A stretch of DNA of 64,000 bases from Paracoccaceae bacterium (GTDB lineage Bacteria; Pseudomonadota; Alphaproteobacteria; Rhodobacterales; Rhodobacteraceae): assembly GCA_024742705.1 (NCBI GenBank), contig JANSXZ010000014.1, forward strand, positions 25,123-89,122, given 5' to 3'. The notes below the pieces were generated by a model, which searched no databases, was not told the origin of the DNA, and saw only the letters and a list, made by a program, of their open reading frames with translations. The position numbers and the translations under genes are program-made. Shown here in pieces: positions 1 to 9,398 of the stretch; the stretch's first letter is position 1, and every line of letters begins with the position of its first letter.

Positions 1-306
1 TTCCTGATAGGGCTTTCCGGTATCGAGGGTTTCCAGCACCGAAAGATCGTGATTGCGCGCGCGGATCAGATCGGCGGCCCGGCGCAGGATGCGGCCGCGC
101 TCGGCGCCGCTGCGCGCGGCCCAGTCGACCTGGGCCGCGCGTGCCGAAGCGACGGCCCGTTCGAGGATGGCGGGTGTCGCGCCATGCACGCGCGCGATGA
201 TGTCGCCGGTGGCGGGATAGATCACGTCGATGGGCGCGCCGGCGGTGTCTTCGGCTGGGGCGCCATCGATGAAATGGCTGGCGGTGGGCTGAGCGTTGTG
301 GGTCAT
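1..306 (-). CDS. betB: Betaine aldehyde dehydrogenase, N-terminal part (cut by window edge)
   Basis: The reverse strand from the ATG at 306 encodes about 102 residues that run off the left edge. The segment has the N-terminal features of NAD-dependent aldehyde dehydrogenases of the BetB type: an early SHFIDG motif, then [14 protein letters not shown], and [12 protein letters not shown] at the window end. BetB oxidises betaine aldehyde to glycine betaine, the last step of osmoprotectant synthesis from choline. It lies 41 bp downstream of betC in the same direction, so it is probably the third gene of a betI-betC-betB operon; betA would be expected beyond the edge. The catalytic glutamate and cysteine are outside the window, so the assignment rests on the N-terminus and context. 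Confidence 0.85.
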   Translation of the reverse strand, partial: MTHNAQPTASHFIDGAPAEDTAGAPIDVIYPATGDIIARVHGATPAILERAVASARAAQVDWAARSGAERGRILRRAADLIRARNHDLSVLETLDTGKPYQE

Positions 307-347
307 GGACGCCTCCGGCGGGAGTATTTGGGGAACAATGAAGCGGA

Positions 348-1856
348 TCATCCGCCGCGCGGGAAGCGTTGCGCATCCTCGAGGCGGTTGAGATCCATAT
401 GGTTTCGCATGTAGCGTTCGGACGCCTTTTGCAGCGGCTGGTGGTCCCAGGGGTAGTAGCCGCCGCGGCGCAGCGCCTCGTAGACCACCAGGCGGCGGGC
501 CTGGCTGGCGCGGACGTCGGCGTCGAAGCTGTCGAGATCCCAGCGTGCGACCGATTTGGCGCGCAGGGCGTTCAGGGTGCCGCGGTGGGCCGGATCGCTG
601 GCGAGGTTGCGGGTTTCATGCGGGTCGGCGGCGAGATTGTAGAGCTGATCGGGGTCGTGCGCGCAGCGGATGTACTTCCATTCGCCGTAGCGCAGGGCGA
701 CCAGCGGGGCATCCGAGCCTTCGGCGGCGTATTCCATCGCCACCGGCGCATCACGCGGGACACCCAGGGCGAGGGGCGCGATGTCCGTGCCGTCGGTCCA
801 GGGCATCACCGCGTCCAGCGGCACGCCGGCGAGCCCGGCCAGTGTTGGCAGCAGATCGATTGTGGAGACAGGTGTGTCGATGCGGCCGGCCGGCAGGTCG
901 GGCGCGGCGATCATCATCGGCACGCGCGCGGAGCCTTCATAGAACGACATCTTGAACCACAAGCCGCGTTCGCCCAGCATATCGCCGTGATCGGACAGGA
1001 AAACGACGATGGCCTGTTGTCCGGTGTCGTCGAGAACCTGCAGGATCTGGCCGATCTTTTCGTCGAGATAGGAGATGTTGGCGAAATACGCGCGACGCGC
1101 GCGGCGGATATGATCGTCGGAGATGGTGTAGCTGCGCCAATCGTTTGCGTCGAAAAGGCGCTTGCTGTGCTTGTCCTGTTGCGCATAGGGCAGTGCCGCG
1201 ATCTCGGGCATGAGGTGATCGCAGTCTTCGTAGATATCCCAGAACCGGCGGCGGGCCACATAGGGATCGTGCGGATGCGTGAAGCTGGCGGTGACACACC
1301 ACGGCCGGTCGTCGGCACCACGCGCCAGATCGTAGAGTTTCTGGCAGGTCTGGTGGGCGACGTCGTCGTCGTATTCCATCTGGTTGGTGATTTCGGCCAC
1401 ACCGGCGCCGGTGACCGAGCCCATGTTGTGATACCACCAGTCGATGCGCGCGCCCGGGTTACGGTAGTCGGGGGTCCAGCCGAAATCGGCCGGGTAGATG
1501 TCGGTGGTCAACCGGGTTTCGAAGCCATGCAGTTGATCGGGCCCGACGAAATGCATCTTGCCCGACAGGCAGGTCTGGTACCCGGCAAGGCGCAGGTGAT
1601 GGGCGTAGGTGGGGATATCGGAGCGGAATTCAGCCGCGTTGTCGTAGACGCCGGTGCGCGAGGGCAACTGGCCTGTCATGAAGGCGGCGCGCCCCGGTGC
1701 GCAGAGCGGCGAGGCCGTGTAGGCGGTGGTGTAGCGCGCCGACCGCGCGGCCAGCCGTTTGAGATGGGGCGCGTGCAGCCAGTCGGCCGGCCCGTCCGGA
1801 AACAGCGTGCCGTTCAGCTGGTCGACCATGACGATCAGGATGTTGGGGCGTTTCAT
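348..1856 (-). CDS. betC: Choline sulfatase
   Basis: A 502-residue type I sulfatase that hydrolyses choline-O-sulfate to choline and sulfate, feeding the BetBA pathway. It opens with [16 protein letters not shown], the metal-binding Asp region of the alkaline phosphatase superfamily. The formylglycine motif C-A-P-G-R has Cys52 as the residue to be converted. [15 protein letters not shown] is the second metal site. Length fits BetC (about 500 residues). I chose the ATG at 1856 because it aligns with the family N-terminus and overlaps the betI stop by four bases; a much longer open frame upstream is only betI read in another frame. Context with betI, betB and a choline transporter makes choline sulfate the likely substrate. 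Confidence 0.93.
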   Translation of the reverse strand: MKRPNILIVMVDQLNGTLFPDGPADWLHAPHLKRLAARSARYTTAYTASPLCAPGRAAFMTGQLPSRTGVYDNAAEFRSDIPTYAHHLRLAGYQTCLSGKMHFVGPDQLHGFETRLTTDIYPADFGWTPDYRNPGARIDWWYHNMGSVTGAGVAEITNQMEYDDDVAHQTCQKLYDLARGADDRPWCVTASFTHPHDPYVARRRFWDIYEDCDHLMPEIAALPYAQQDKHSKRLFDANDWRSYTISDDHIRRARRAYFANISYLDEKIGQILQVLDDTGQQAIVVFLSDHGDMLGERGLWFKMSFYEGSARVPMMIAAPDLPAGRIDTPVSTIDLLPTLAGLAGVPLDAVMPWTDGTDIAPLALGVPRDAPVAMEYAAEGSDAPLVALRYGEWKYIRCAHDPDQLYNLAADPHETRNLASDPAHRGTLNALRAKSVARWDLDSFDADVRASQARRLVVYEALRRGGYYPWDHQPLQKASERYMRNHMDLNRLEDAQRFPRGG

Positions 1857-2428
1857 CGGGCCGGCTCGAGCAGGATGTCCAGGGTATCGCTGGCAATGCG
1901 CCGCGTGGTTTCCGCGCTCTGCGAGCGGGCCAGCGCCGAACGCAGGTAAAGGCCGTCGATCAGCGCGGCCAGGGTTTCGGCCACATGATCGGGCCTTGCC
2001 GAGATCGGTCGCAGGGCGTGGCAGAGATTGGATTTGAGCCGCCGCTGGTAGAGCCGCAGCAGGCGCAGCAGATCGGGATTGGTCTGGGCGCGGGCATAGA
2101 GCATCATCCAGGCGCTTACCGTGTCGTGGGTGAAGCACTGCGACGAGAAACATGCGGCGATCACCGCTTCGACGCGGCCGCGGTTGGTGGTGGCCTGGGC
2201 CAGGCGGATCAGCACCTCGGCGTGAAAATCGCGCAGGATCTGGCGCATCGCGGCCAGGAAGATCTGTTCTTTCGATCCGAAATAGTGATGCGCCAGCGCG
2301 CTGGACATGCCGGCGCGGCGCGCGATCTGGCTGACGGTGACATCCAGCGTGCCCGACGCGCCGATTTCGGCTATGGTCGCCTTGACGAGGGCGTCGCGCC
2401 GGATGGGCTTCATTCCGACCTTGGGCAT
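1853..2428 (-). CDS. betI: TetR-family repressor of choline/betaine genes
   Basis: A 191-residue TetR-type regulator. Residues about 25-60 form the helix-turn-helix (VTVSQIARRAGMSSALAHHYFGSKEQIF), and the rest is the BetI ligand-binding domain. BetI represses bet genes and is relieved by choline. The gene starts the leftward operon; its stop overlaps the betC start by four bases, suggesting translational coupling. It is divergent from choX, and a large dyad lies in the shared 135-bp promoter region, so it probably controls both directions including itself. The domain is full length with no anomalies. Confidence 0.92.
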   Translation of the reverse strand: MPKVGMKPIRRDALVKATIAEIGASGTLDVTVSQIARRAGMSSALAHHYFGSKEQIFLAAMRQILRDFHAEVLIRLAQATTNRGRVEAVIAACFSSQCFTHDTVSAWMMLYARAQTNPDLLRLLRLYQRRLKSNLCHALRPISARPDHVAETLAALIDGLYLRSALARSQSAETTRRIASDTLDILLEPAR

Positions 2429-2465
2429 CTGGTATCCTCGCGTTAGAAGTTGCGGGGAAGCTAGA

Positions 2466-2495
2466 GATTGTTTATTGACTAGTCAATCAGCAATC
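2466..2495. promoter_or_regulatory. Candidate BetI operator between betI and choX
   Basis: A dyad centred between 2480 and 2481. The core ATTGACTAGTCAAT (2474-2487) is a perfect 14-bp palindrome, and an outer pair GATTG (2466-2470) / CAATC (2491-2495) is symmetric about the same centre. Its position in the divergent betI/choX intergenic region is what a BetI operator would need. The palindrome is seen directly; binding by BetI is inferred. Confidence 0.7.
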
Positions 2496-2563
2496 CGAAA
2501 CCGCCCGCGTGGCGCAATCAGACCGGGTGCATACCGGCAAGACGATCCAACAAGGAGCATGAC

Positions 2564-3490
2564 ATGAAACTGAAACTGACCCTCTCTGCCTTCGCACTGG
2601 CCGCAGCCGCTGGCCCGGCGCTGGCCGATTGCACCACCGTCACCTTTTCCGACGTGGGATGGACCGACATCACCGCCACCACCGCGGCGACGACAGTGGT
2701 TCTGGAAGCGCTGGGATATGACACAGACATCAAGGTGCTGTCGGTTCCGGTCACCTATACCTCGATGGCGGCGGGCGACATCGATGTGTTCCTCGGCAAC
2801 TGGATGCCGACGATGGAGGCCGACATCGCCCCCTACCGCGAGGCCGGCACCGTGGATACCGTGCGCGCCAACCTCGAGGGCGCGAAATACACGCTGGCCG
2901 TCAACAAGATTGCCGCCGATCTGGGCATCGCGACCTTCGCGGACATTGCCGCGCATTCCGACGCGCTGGAAGGCGAGATCTATGGCATCGAGCCGGGCAA
3001 CGATGGCAACCGCCTGATCCAGTCGATGATCGACGCCGATGCTTTCGGCCTTTCGGGCTTCGAGGTTGTCGAAAGCTCGGAACAGGGGATGCTGGCGCAG
3101 GTCGCGCGGGCCGATCGCCGCGGCGAACCGGTGGTGTTTCTGGGCTGGGAACCGCACCCGATGAACGCGAATTTCGAGCTGACCTACCTTGAGGGCGGCG
3201 ATGATTACTTCGGCCCCAACCTTGGCGGTGCCACCGTCTATACCAACACCCGCGCGGGCCTTGCCGGGGAATGCCCCAATCTGGGAAAAATGCTGAACAA
3301 CCTGTCGTTCACCCTCGCGATGGAGAACGAGATCATGGGCGCGATCCTCGACGATGGCCAGAACCCGGAAGATGCCGCGTCGGCGTGGATCCAGCGCAAT
3401 CCTGATGCGCTGCGCGCGTGGCTCGATGGCGTAACGGACGTGGATGGCGCCGACGGATTTGCCCGCGCCAGCAAAGCCCTGCTGAACTGA
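2564..3490 (+). CDS. choX: Choline ABC transporter, periplasmic binding protein
   Basis: A 308-residue secreted substrate-binding protein of the OpuAC/ProX type. The first about 22 residues are a Sec signal peptide ending ALA. The mature part starts with CTTVTFSDVGWTDITATTAATTVVLEALGY and contains DVFLGNWMPTMEADIAPY, the signature of ChoX choline/acetylcholine receptors. It delivers choline to the ChoWV permease. It is the first gene of a choX-choW-choV operon facing away from betI. An AGGAG site lies just upstream of the ATG. A GC-rich hairpin after its stop may stabilise this cistron relative to the downstream membrane genes. Confidence 0.92.
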   Translation: MKLKLTLSAFALAAAAGPALADCTTVTFSDVGWTDITATTAATTVVLEALGYDTDIKVLSVPVTYTSMAAGDIDVFLGNWMPTMEADIAPYREAGTVDTVRANLEGAKYTLAVNKIAADLGIATFADIAAHSDALEGEIYGIEPGNDGNRLIQSMIDADAFGLSGFEVVESSEQGMLAQVARADRRGEPVVFLGWEPHPMNANFELTYLEGGDDYFGPNLGGATVYTNTRAGLAGECPNLGKMLNNLSFTLAMENEIMGAILDDGQNPEDAASAWIQRNPDALRAWLDGVTDVDGADGFARASKALLN

Positions 3491-3499
3491 TCCGCGATC

Positions 3500-3533
3500 G
3501 TCCGGCCCGCGCCGTCTGGGCGCCGGGCCGGAC
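3500..3533 (+). promoter_or_regulatory. Intercistronic hairpin between choX and choW
   Basis: GTCCGGCCCG at 3500-3509 pairs perfectly with CGGGCCGGAC at 3524-3533 around a short loop. It begins 10 bases after the choX stop and has no following T run, so it looks like an mRNA-stability or attenuation hairpin, as often found after binding-protein genes, rather than an intrinsic terminator. Confidence 0.6.
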
Positions 3534-3588
3534 CCGCCAAGGGCCCAAGGCCCCGCAGACCCGATCCCCCGAACCACCGGAGCGCGCG

Positions 3589-4425
3589 ATGGACTGGCTG
3601 ACCGACAACAAGATACCCATCGGCCGAACCGCCGCCGCGGTGTTCGACTGGTTGCAGATCAATGGCGGATGGTTTTTCGACGGTCTGTCCGACACGATGG
3701 AGGCGCTGATCGACGCGATCCTGTGGGTCTTGCAGACGCCGCATCCTCTGATCGTGGTGGCCGTCTTCGCGGCGCTGACCTACGGGTTGCAACGCAACTG
3801 GAAGACCGCCGGCTTTGTCGTGCTGGGCTTTCTGTTCATCCTGAACCAGGGGTACTGGGAGGAAACCACCGAAAGCCTGACGCTGGTGCTGTCGGCCTGC
3901 GTCGTCTGCATGGCGCTGGGCGTGCCGATCGGGATCGCGGCCGCGCACCGGCCCCGGCTTTACCGGGTGATGCGGCCGGTGCTGGACCTGATGCAGACGC
4001 TGCCCACCTTCGTCTACCTGATCCCGGCCATCGTGTTCTTCGGTATCGGCATGGTTCCGGGGCTGATCGCCACGGTGATCTTCGTACTGCCCGCTCCGAT
4101 CCGCCTGACGCATCTGGGCGTCACATCGACGCCGACGCCCCTGCTGGAGGCGGCGCAGGCCTTCGGCGCGACGCCGCGCCAGACGCTGTGGAAAGTTGAA
4201 CTGCCTTATGCGCTGCCACAGATCATGGCTGGACTGAACCAGACGATCATGTTGTCGTTGTCGATGGTTGTCATCGCGGCACTGGTCGGCGCCGATGGTC
4301 TGGGCGTGCCGGTGGTGCGTGCCCTGAACCAGGTCAACACTGCGCTGGGTTTTGAATCGGGGTTCATCATCGTGGTCGTGGCGATCATGCTCGACCGGAT
4401 GCTGCGGATGGAGCGCAAGCCATGA
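3589..4425 (+). CDS. choW: Choline ABC transporter, permease
   Basis: A 278-residue inner-membrane permease of the ProW/OpuAB type. Several hydrophobic helices are visible (TPHPLIVVAVFAALTYGL, LTLVLSACVVCMALGVPIG, MVPGLIATVIFVLPAPIRLT), and the EAAQAFGATPRQTLWKVELP stretch is the EAA loop that docks to the ATPase. I chose the ATG at 3589 over earlier in-frame codons because the family begins with a short MDWLTDNKIPIG-like segment and the upstream part is the intercistronic hairpin. It overlaps choV by four bases. Partner of ChoX and ChoV in choline import. Confidence 0.92.
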   Translation: MDWLTDNKIPIGRTAAAVFDWLQINGGWFFDGLSDTMEALIDAILWVLQTPHPLIVVAVFAALTYGLQRNWKTAGFVVLGFLFILNQGYWEETTESLTLVLSACVVCMALGVPIGIAAAHRPRLYRVMRPVLDLMQTLPTFVYLIPAIVFFGIGMVPGLIATVIFVLPAPIRLTHLGVTSTPTPLLEAAQAFGATPRQTLWKVELPYALPQIMAGLNQTIMLSLSMVVIAALVGADGLGVPVVRALNQVNTALGFESGFIIVVVAIMLDRMLRMERKP

Positions 4426-5453
4426 CAGCCGCGGTGGAATTCGACGATGTGTGCATCGTCTTCGGTGACCGGCCCGATATCGCCTTGCCGATGATGGATG
4501 CCGGGCGCGACCGCCCCGAGATCCAGGCGGAAACCGGCCAGGTTCTGGGGGTGCACAATTGCGCGCTCAGCGTCGAAGAGGGCGAGATCCTCGTGCTGAT
4601 GGGCCTGTCGGGGTCGGGCAAGTCCACGCTTTTGCGGGCGGTCAACGGGCTGAATCCCGTTGTGCGCGGCGCGGTGCGGGTGCGCGCGGGCACCCGGATG
4701 GTGGACGTTTCGTCGGCCGATGCGCAGACCCTGCGCGATCTGCGCCTGTCGCATGTTGCGATGGTGTTTCAGCAATTCGGCCTGCTGCCCTGGCGGTCGG
4801 TGCGCGAAAACGTCGGCCTGGGGCTGGAACTGGCCGGGATGGCCCGCGCGGAACGGCGCGCGCAGGTGGACGCACAGCTTGAACTGGTGGGCCTGGCGGA
4901 TTGGGCAGATCGCCGGGTCGGCGAGTTGTCAGGCGGCATGCAGCAAAGGGTTGGCCTTGCGCGGGCCTTTGCCACCCAGGCGCCGATCCTTCTGATGGAC
5001 GAGCCTTTCTCGGCGCTCGATCCGCTGATCCGCGCGCGGTTGCAGGACGAACTGCTGGACCTGCAGCGCGAGTTGGGGCGCACGATCATCTTCGTCAGCC
5101 ACGACCTCGACGAAGCCTTCAAGATCGGCGACCGCATCGCCATCATGGAAGGCGGGCGGATCGTGCAGTGCGGCACCCCACAACAGATCTTCACCGACCC
5201 CGCCACCGGCTATGTGGCGGATTTCGTGGCCCATATGAACCCGCTGGGTGTGCTTTGCGCGCGCGATGTGATGCGCCCGGCCACCGGGCCCAGCGCCGGC
5301 AGCGTGCCCCCCGAAGCGACGATCCAGCAGGTGATGGCCGCCGCGATCGGCGACGACGCGCCGGTGGCCGTGGTCGAGAATGGCGCGGTGATCGGGCATA
5401 TCACCAACGATGCGATCCTGGCCAAACTTCTCGATCCGCGCGACACGGGCTGA
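4422..5453 (+). CDS. choV: Choline ABC transporter, ATP-binding protein
   Basis: A 343-residue ABC ATPase of the ProV/OpuAA group. Walker A is GLSGSGKS at residues 61-68, the signature is LSGGM at 169-173, and Walker B is LLMDEP at 190-195, followed by FVSHDLDEAF. About 75 residues after the ATPase core form a short regulatory tail (IQQVMAAAIGDDAPVAVVENGAVIGHITNDAIL) resembling a CBS-type segment, as found in osmotically controlled members. It overlaps choW by an ATGA and closes the operon; the next gene is convergent, only 9 bp away. Confidence 0.93.
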   Translation: MTAAVEFDDVCIVFGDRPDIALPMMDAGRDRPEIQAETGQVLGVHNCALSVEEGEILVLMGLSGSGKSTLLRAVNGLNPVVRGAVRVRAGTRMVDVSSADAQTLRDLRLSHVAMVFQQFGLLPWRSVRENVGLGLELAGMARAERRAQVDAQLELVGLADWADRRVGELSGGMQQRVGLARAFATQAPILLMDEPFSALDPLIRARLQDELLDLQRELGRTIIFVSHDLDEAFKIGDRIAIMEGGRIVQCGTPQQIFTDPATGYVADFVAHMNPLGVLCARDVMRPATGPSAGSVPPEATIQQVMAAAIGDDAPVAVVENGAVIGHITNDAILAKLLDPRDTG

Positions 5454-5462
5454 GCCCCGCGA

Positions 5463-6473
5463 TCAATCCAGCCGGCGATAATCCAGGATGTTCCCGCGCG
5501 GCAGGTAGATCAGCGTCATGTCGCGGTCGCCCAGCCGATCAATGGCATAACAGTCGGTTTCGCCGGTTTCCGCCGTGCGCGCGGCAAGGTAAGGGCCGCC
5601 ACCGGAAAACCCGTTGCATTGCGGACCGACCTGAACAAAGGCGGTTCCCATGTCGGCGCCATCGTGGCTGTCGGCGCGTTCGGCACCCAGAAAGGTGATC
5701 TGCGCGGCAGGATCATCCACGGCGTACCATCCGCCCTGAAGCGCGGCCAGCATCCTTTCGCCCGGTGTCGGCGCGCGCGCGGCAAGGCTGTGCAGCACGA
5801 ATTCCACCGATGTGTCGAACACCTCGACCATGTCGCCGGTGACGGTTATCGCCGCACCCGGCGTCAGCGTCTCAAGTTGATCCAGCAGCGCCGGCGGCGT
5901 CCGGTCGTCCTCGTACACATAGAATTTCGCGCCATCGGCGTGAAACGCGCAATAGGCCGCGCCTTGCCGGGTCAGGCATTCCTGATAGACCGCATCGAAA
6001 CTTTCGGTCGGGCCGAAGGCACCGGGCGGCGCCGGGCGCGGATCGGGGGCCGGCGCGGCATCGTCCTGCGCATTGGCATCATCGAGCATCGTCAGGGTAA
6101 ACTCCAAGGCCTCGGGCCCGGTGTCGATCTGCCGGAACAGCGCGCTGTCGAACCCGCGCGCGGCGCAATTTTCATCGCCGACGATCGTGAAGGCATCCGT
6201 GCGGGTGCAGAACTGATAATCTTCATCCAGAAATCTGCGGCCTTCCGCCTCGGCGTGGTAATAGTAGTACCTTTGCCGCAGATCGCCGGACACCGTTGTC
6301 GCGCATTCGCCGGGGGGGATGTTCCACCAGCCCTCCGAGGTCCAGCCGCCATCGCCCATGTATCCGATCGCCACCGATTGCCTGACCGAAGTCTGGTTGC
6401 AGATTTCCAGCCCGGCCCAGGCCGGGAGCGGCGCCAGGGCCATTGCAACACTCAGCCAGATCCGCCCCGTCAT
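5463..6473 (-). CDS. Secreted DUF1036-domain protein
   Basis: A 336-residue protein with an N-terminal signal peptide (MTGRIWLSVAMALAPLPAWA). The mature part starts LEICNQTSVRQSVAIGYMGDGGWTSEGWWNIPPGEC, which is the DUF1036 pattern: a conserved domain of unknown function common in alphaproteobacteria, with tryptophans and paired cysteines. The C-terminal half (residues about 160-330) is less familiar and contains more cysteines (CYAIDRLG near the end), so it is probably a second exported module. Probably periplasmic. It converges with choV and stands alone. No function can be given beyond the domain name. Confidence 0.75.
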   Translation of the reverse strand: MTGRIWLSVAMALAPLPAWAGLEICNQTSVRQSVAIGYMGDGGWTSEGWWNIPPGECATTVSGDLRQRYYYYHAEAEGRRFLDEDYQFCTRTDAFTIVGDENCAARGFDSALFRQIDTGPEALEFTLTMLDDANAQDDAAPAPDPRPAPPGAFGPTESFDAVYQECLTRQGAAYCAFHADGAKFYVYEDDRTPPALLDQLETLTPGAAITVTGDMVEVFDTSVEFVLHSLAARAPTPGERMLAALQGGWYAVDDPAAQITFLGAERADSHDGADMGTAFVQVGPQCNGFSGGGPYLAARTAETGETDCYAIDRLGDRDMTLIYLPRGNILDYRRLD

Positions 6474-6547
6474 CCCCTGCCCTTTCGTGCATCAGCGCCC
6501 GCGCCACAGGTTAGGCCCGGCGCGGCCACGCGCGCAAGCGCTTCGTT

Positions 6548-7453
6548 TCAGACCTTGGTCTGGGGGGTCGTCGGGGTGACGGGGCGACGGTTCAGAATCG
6601 CCTCGCGCCAGGTGATGAAACACACCGAACCCAGGATAAGCACCCCGCCCAGCACCACGAAGACATCGACCGCCTCGCCAAACACCATCGCGCCCAGGAT
6701 CGTGGCCCACAGCAGTTGCAGAAAGGTCACCGGCTGGGTCACCGCCACCTGCGCCTCGCGGAAGGCCAGCGTCATGGTGAAATGCCCCCCGGTGGCAAAG
6801 ATCGCCACCGCAAAAAGCATCCCGATCTCCCAGAGCGTCGGCGTGATCCACACCGCCCAGGCAAAAGGCGCCAGCGTCAGCGTCACGAAGACCGACAGCA
6901 GCGTCACCACCACCGTCGCGTCGATTTCATCGGCCAGCACCTTGGCCAGCATGTACGACACGGCAAAGACCACCGCCGCCAGCATCATCGCCCAATGGCC
7001 AGGGCTGAGTTCGCGGAAACCCGGCCGCAGGATCACCGCCGCACCGATCAGCGCGATCACCACCGCCGCGATCCGCCGGAACGCCAGCTTTTCGCCCAGA
7101 AACATCGCTGCGCCGATGGTCACATAGACCGGCGCGAGATAATTGATTGCCGTCACCTCGGCCAGCGGAATGCGCGTCATGGCATAAAACCACAGCATCA
7201 CCCCCATCGCATGGGCAAAACCGCGCGTGGCGGTGATGGCCCAGACCCGCGGCGTGATCCGCGCCCGCATCAGCGATCCCAGGATCGGCAGGGCAAAGAC
7301 CAGCCCCAGCAGGTAGCGCAGGAACGCCGCTTCGGGGGCCGGGATGCGGTTGCCCATCACCTTGACCAATGCGGTCACGGCGACGAAATTCACCCCGGTG
7401 ACGAACATCCAGAAGATGCCCAGCATGGGGCGCGAAGGTGAAGGTGTGCTCAT
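6548..7453 (-). CDS. DMT-superfamily (EamA) transporter
   Basis: A 301-residue integral membrane protein with about ten hydrophobic helices in two repeated halves, typical of the drug/metabolite transporter superfamily. It begins with MLGIFWMFVTGVNFVAVTALVKVMG and has the EamA-like FLRYLLGLVFALPIL and INYLAPVYVTIGAAMFLGEK motifs, the second followed by a matching FLQLLWATILGAMVFGE in the C-terminal half. Such proteins export or import amino acids, nucleosides or other metabolites; the substrate cannot be read from sequence. The next gene upstream on this strand is a LysE-type exporter 40 bp away, so the two may be cotranscribed. Confidence 0.85.
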   Translation of the reverse strand: MSTPSPSRPMLGIFWMFVTGVNFVAVTALVKVMGNRIPAPEAAFLRYLLGLVFALPILGSLMRARITPRVWAITATRGFAHAMGVMLWFYAMTRIPLAEVTAINYLAPVYVTIGAAMFLGEKLAFRRIAAVVIALIGAAVILRPGFRELSPGHWAMMLAAVVFAVSYMLAKVLADEIDATVVVTLLSVFVTLTLAPFAWAVWITPTLWEIGMLFAVAIFATGGHFTMTLAFREAQVAVTQPVTFLQLLWATILGAMVFGEAVDVFVVLGGVLILGSVCFITWREAILNRRPVTPTTPQTKV

Positions 7454-7492
7454 GCCGGCATCACGACTCAGTTTCGCGACATCCGCAAGCGA

Positions 7493-8098
7493 TTACGCCA
7501 GCAAAAGCCGCGCCGCGATGATCCACAGGGTTGCCGCGATGATCAGTTCCAGAACCTGCCAAGCCCGTGGCCGGGCCAGCAAGGGCGCCAGCAGACGCGC
7601 GCCATAGCCAAGCGAAAAGAAGAACACGAAGCTGGCCAGACAGGCACCGGCCCCAAAGCCGATCCGGCTGTCGTATTGCGCGGCGATGGATCCGATCAGA
7701 AGGACCGTATCGATATAGACATGCGGGTTCAGCCATGTCAGCGCCAGCGCCGTCGCCACCGTGGCCGCAAGCCCCGGTTGCGCGCCTTCGCTGGCGCGCA
7801 ACGCATCGCCACCGCGCCACGCCCGGTTCAGGCTGACAAAGCCGTACCAGATCAGGAACGCGGCCCCGCCGTAACGCATCAACGGCTCAAACCAAGGTGC
7901 CGCCTCGCTGAACGCGCCGATGCCCGCCACCCCGGCGGCGATCAGAACCATATCCGACAACGCGCAAACGAAGCACACCCAGAACACATGGCTCTGGCGC
8001 AGGCCCTGACGCAGGACAAAGGCATTTTGCGCTCCGATGGCCAGAATCAGGCCGAAGCCCAGCGCAAAGCCGGACACGAAGGAATAGACCAAGAGCAT
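7493..8098 (-). CDS. LysE/ArgO-family amino-acid exporter
   Basis: A 201-residue membrane protein with five to six hydrophobic helices. It carries the LysE hallmark near the N-terminus (GFGLILAIGAQNAFVLRQGL) and the mid-protein ALALTWLNPHVYIDTVLLIG, which are closest to the arginine/lysine exporter branch (ArgO/LysE). It would export basic amino acids. It is divergent from the nitroreductase gene and lies just upstream of the EamA transporter. No LysG/ArgP-type regulator is beside it, so a paralogue with another substrate cannot be ruled out. Confidence 0.85.
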   Translation of the reverse strand: MLLVYSFVSGFALGFGLILAIGAQNAFVLRQGLRQSHVFWVCFVCALSDMVLIAAGVAGIGAFSEAAPWFEPLMRYGGAAFLIWYGFVSLNRAWRGGDALRASEGAQPGLAATVATALALTWLNPHVYIDTVLLIGSIAAQYDSRIGFGAGACLASFVFFFSLGYGARLLAPLLARPRAWQVLELIIAATLWIIAARLLLA

Positions 8099-8225
8099 CT
8101 CCCGAGGTCAGGATATGGATGCCTTCCGCCATAGGCACCGCGGACCGGCAGCGCAAGCAGATCGGTTGCGCACTTGTGCAGGGCCCGAGCCTGGGCCACT
8201 CTGGCCGCGTGCCACGCCGGAGCCG

Positions 8226-8924
8226 ATGATGTTCGCCAAACAGACCCTGTCCTATGCCGCCCTGCCCCTGCCCGACCGCAGCGACATGTCCGACGATCAG
8301 ATGCGCGCGGCGGCCGACGCGTTCTACGACACGATGCGCAAACGTCATTCGGTGCGCGACTATACGGATCGCCCGGTGCCACGTGCGGTGATCGCGGCGG
8401 CGCTGCGCACCGCCGGATCGGCGCCGTCGGGCGCCAACCACCAGCCCTGGCACTTCGCGGCGATTTCCGACGCCGCACTGAAACGGCGCATCCGCGAGGC
8501 CGCCGAGGCCGAAGAGCGCGCCTTCTACGACGGCGGCGGCGGCGACGAATGGATCAAGGCGCTGGAACCGATCGGCACCACCGCCCACAAGCCGCACCTG
8601 ACCATCGCCCCCTGGCTGATCGTGGTTTTCGCCCAGCGGTGGGGCACATTCGACGACGGCACCCGGTACAAGAATTACTATGTCCCCGAAAGCGTCAACA
8701 TCGCCACCGGCTTCTTGCTGGCGGCCCTGCACCACGCCGGCCTGTGCACGCTGACCCACACGCCCAACCCGATGAAGTTTCTGAACGGTGCGCTGGGCCG
8801 GCCCGATTCGGAAAAACCCACGATGATCATTGCCGTTGGCCATCCGGCCCCGGAGGCGACGGTGCCGCGTGTTGCAAAGATCAAGAAACCGCTCGAGGAA
8901 ATCGCCAGCTTCTTCGAGGGCTGA
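8226..8924 (+). CDS. Nitroreductase-family FMN enzyme
   Basis: About 232 residues of the nitroreductase fold. MRKRHSVRDYTDRPVPRAVIAAALRTAGSAPSGANHQPWHF contains the arginine and serine FMN-phosphate contacts and the PSGANHQPW loop. NIATGFLLAALHHAGLCTLTHTPNPM is the second conserved block. The spacing and KNYYVPESVNIATG block resemble the iodotyrosine-deiodinase-like branch of the family. Starts at 8226 and 8229 are both possible (ATGATG) and a GGAG precedes them; an earlier in-frame start would add an unconserved arginine-rich extension. The reductant is NAD(P)H; the substrate is unknown. Confidence 0.85.
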   Translation: MMFAKQTLSYAALPLPDRSDMSDDQMRAAADAFYDTMRKRHSVRDYTDRPVPRAVIAAALRTAGSAPSGANHQPWHFAAISDAALKRRIREAAEAEERAFYDGGGGDEWIKALEPIGTTAHKPHLTIAPWLIVVFAQRWGTFDDGTRYKNYYVPESVNIATGFLLAALHHAGLCTLTHTPNPMKFLNGALGRPDSEKPTMIIAVGHPAPEATVPRVAKIKKPLEEIASFFEG

Positions 8925-9398
8925 CCCCGCTTTCGCACCCCGCGCCGGCCATGGCGCGCCGAATGTGGCAAAACCGTGGCGCTTCTTGCCCGAAGAACGT
9001 TAATGGCGGGCGTCCAGGCCGGGGCATGGCCTCCGGCGCTCTATCCCTGCGTGTGCAATGCCTGCCCGTCACCATGAAAACATGACGGTTTCCGCAAATT
9101 CACGCAGGGCAAAAACAACCCTGACGGTAGTCGCCATGCCGGCACATCCCTGCCCTGAAAATTAACTCCAATGGCCCCGATGTGCCGTCGCCGCGACATA
9201 ACTTCGACGTAGTTAACGGCGAAAAACGATGTCGGACCAGCCGGACCGACCGTGCGGCGCAGACGACCATGAACGAGATGAAAACGACAGACGCCCCGGC
9301 CCGGACAGGGCGCGACCCGCAGCAGGACGCCACCGACAGGTGTCCGCAGCGCAGGACGCGCGGCCCCGGCAAGGCAACACAAAGGCGAGATCGCAGGC
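8925..9398. other. Intergenic region before the RTX gene
   Basis: 474 bp without a convincing gene. Short open frames here lack a ribosome site and codon bias. It must hold the promoter of the RTX gene; an AAGGCGAG site at the right end suits the ATG at 9399. A region of lower GC around 9160-9230 is the likeliest promoter area, but I cannot assign boxes. Confidence 0.4.
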
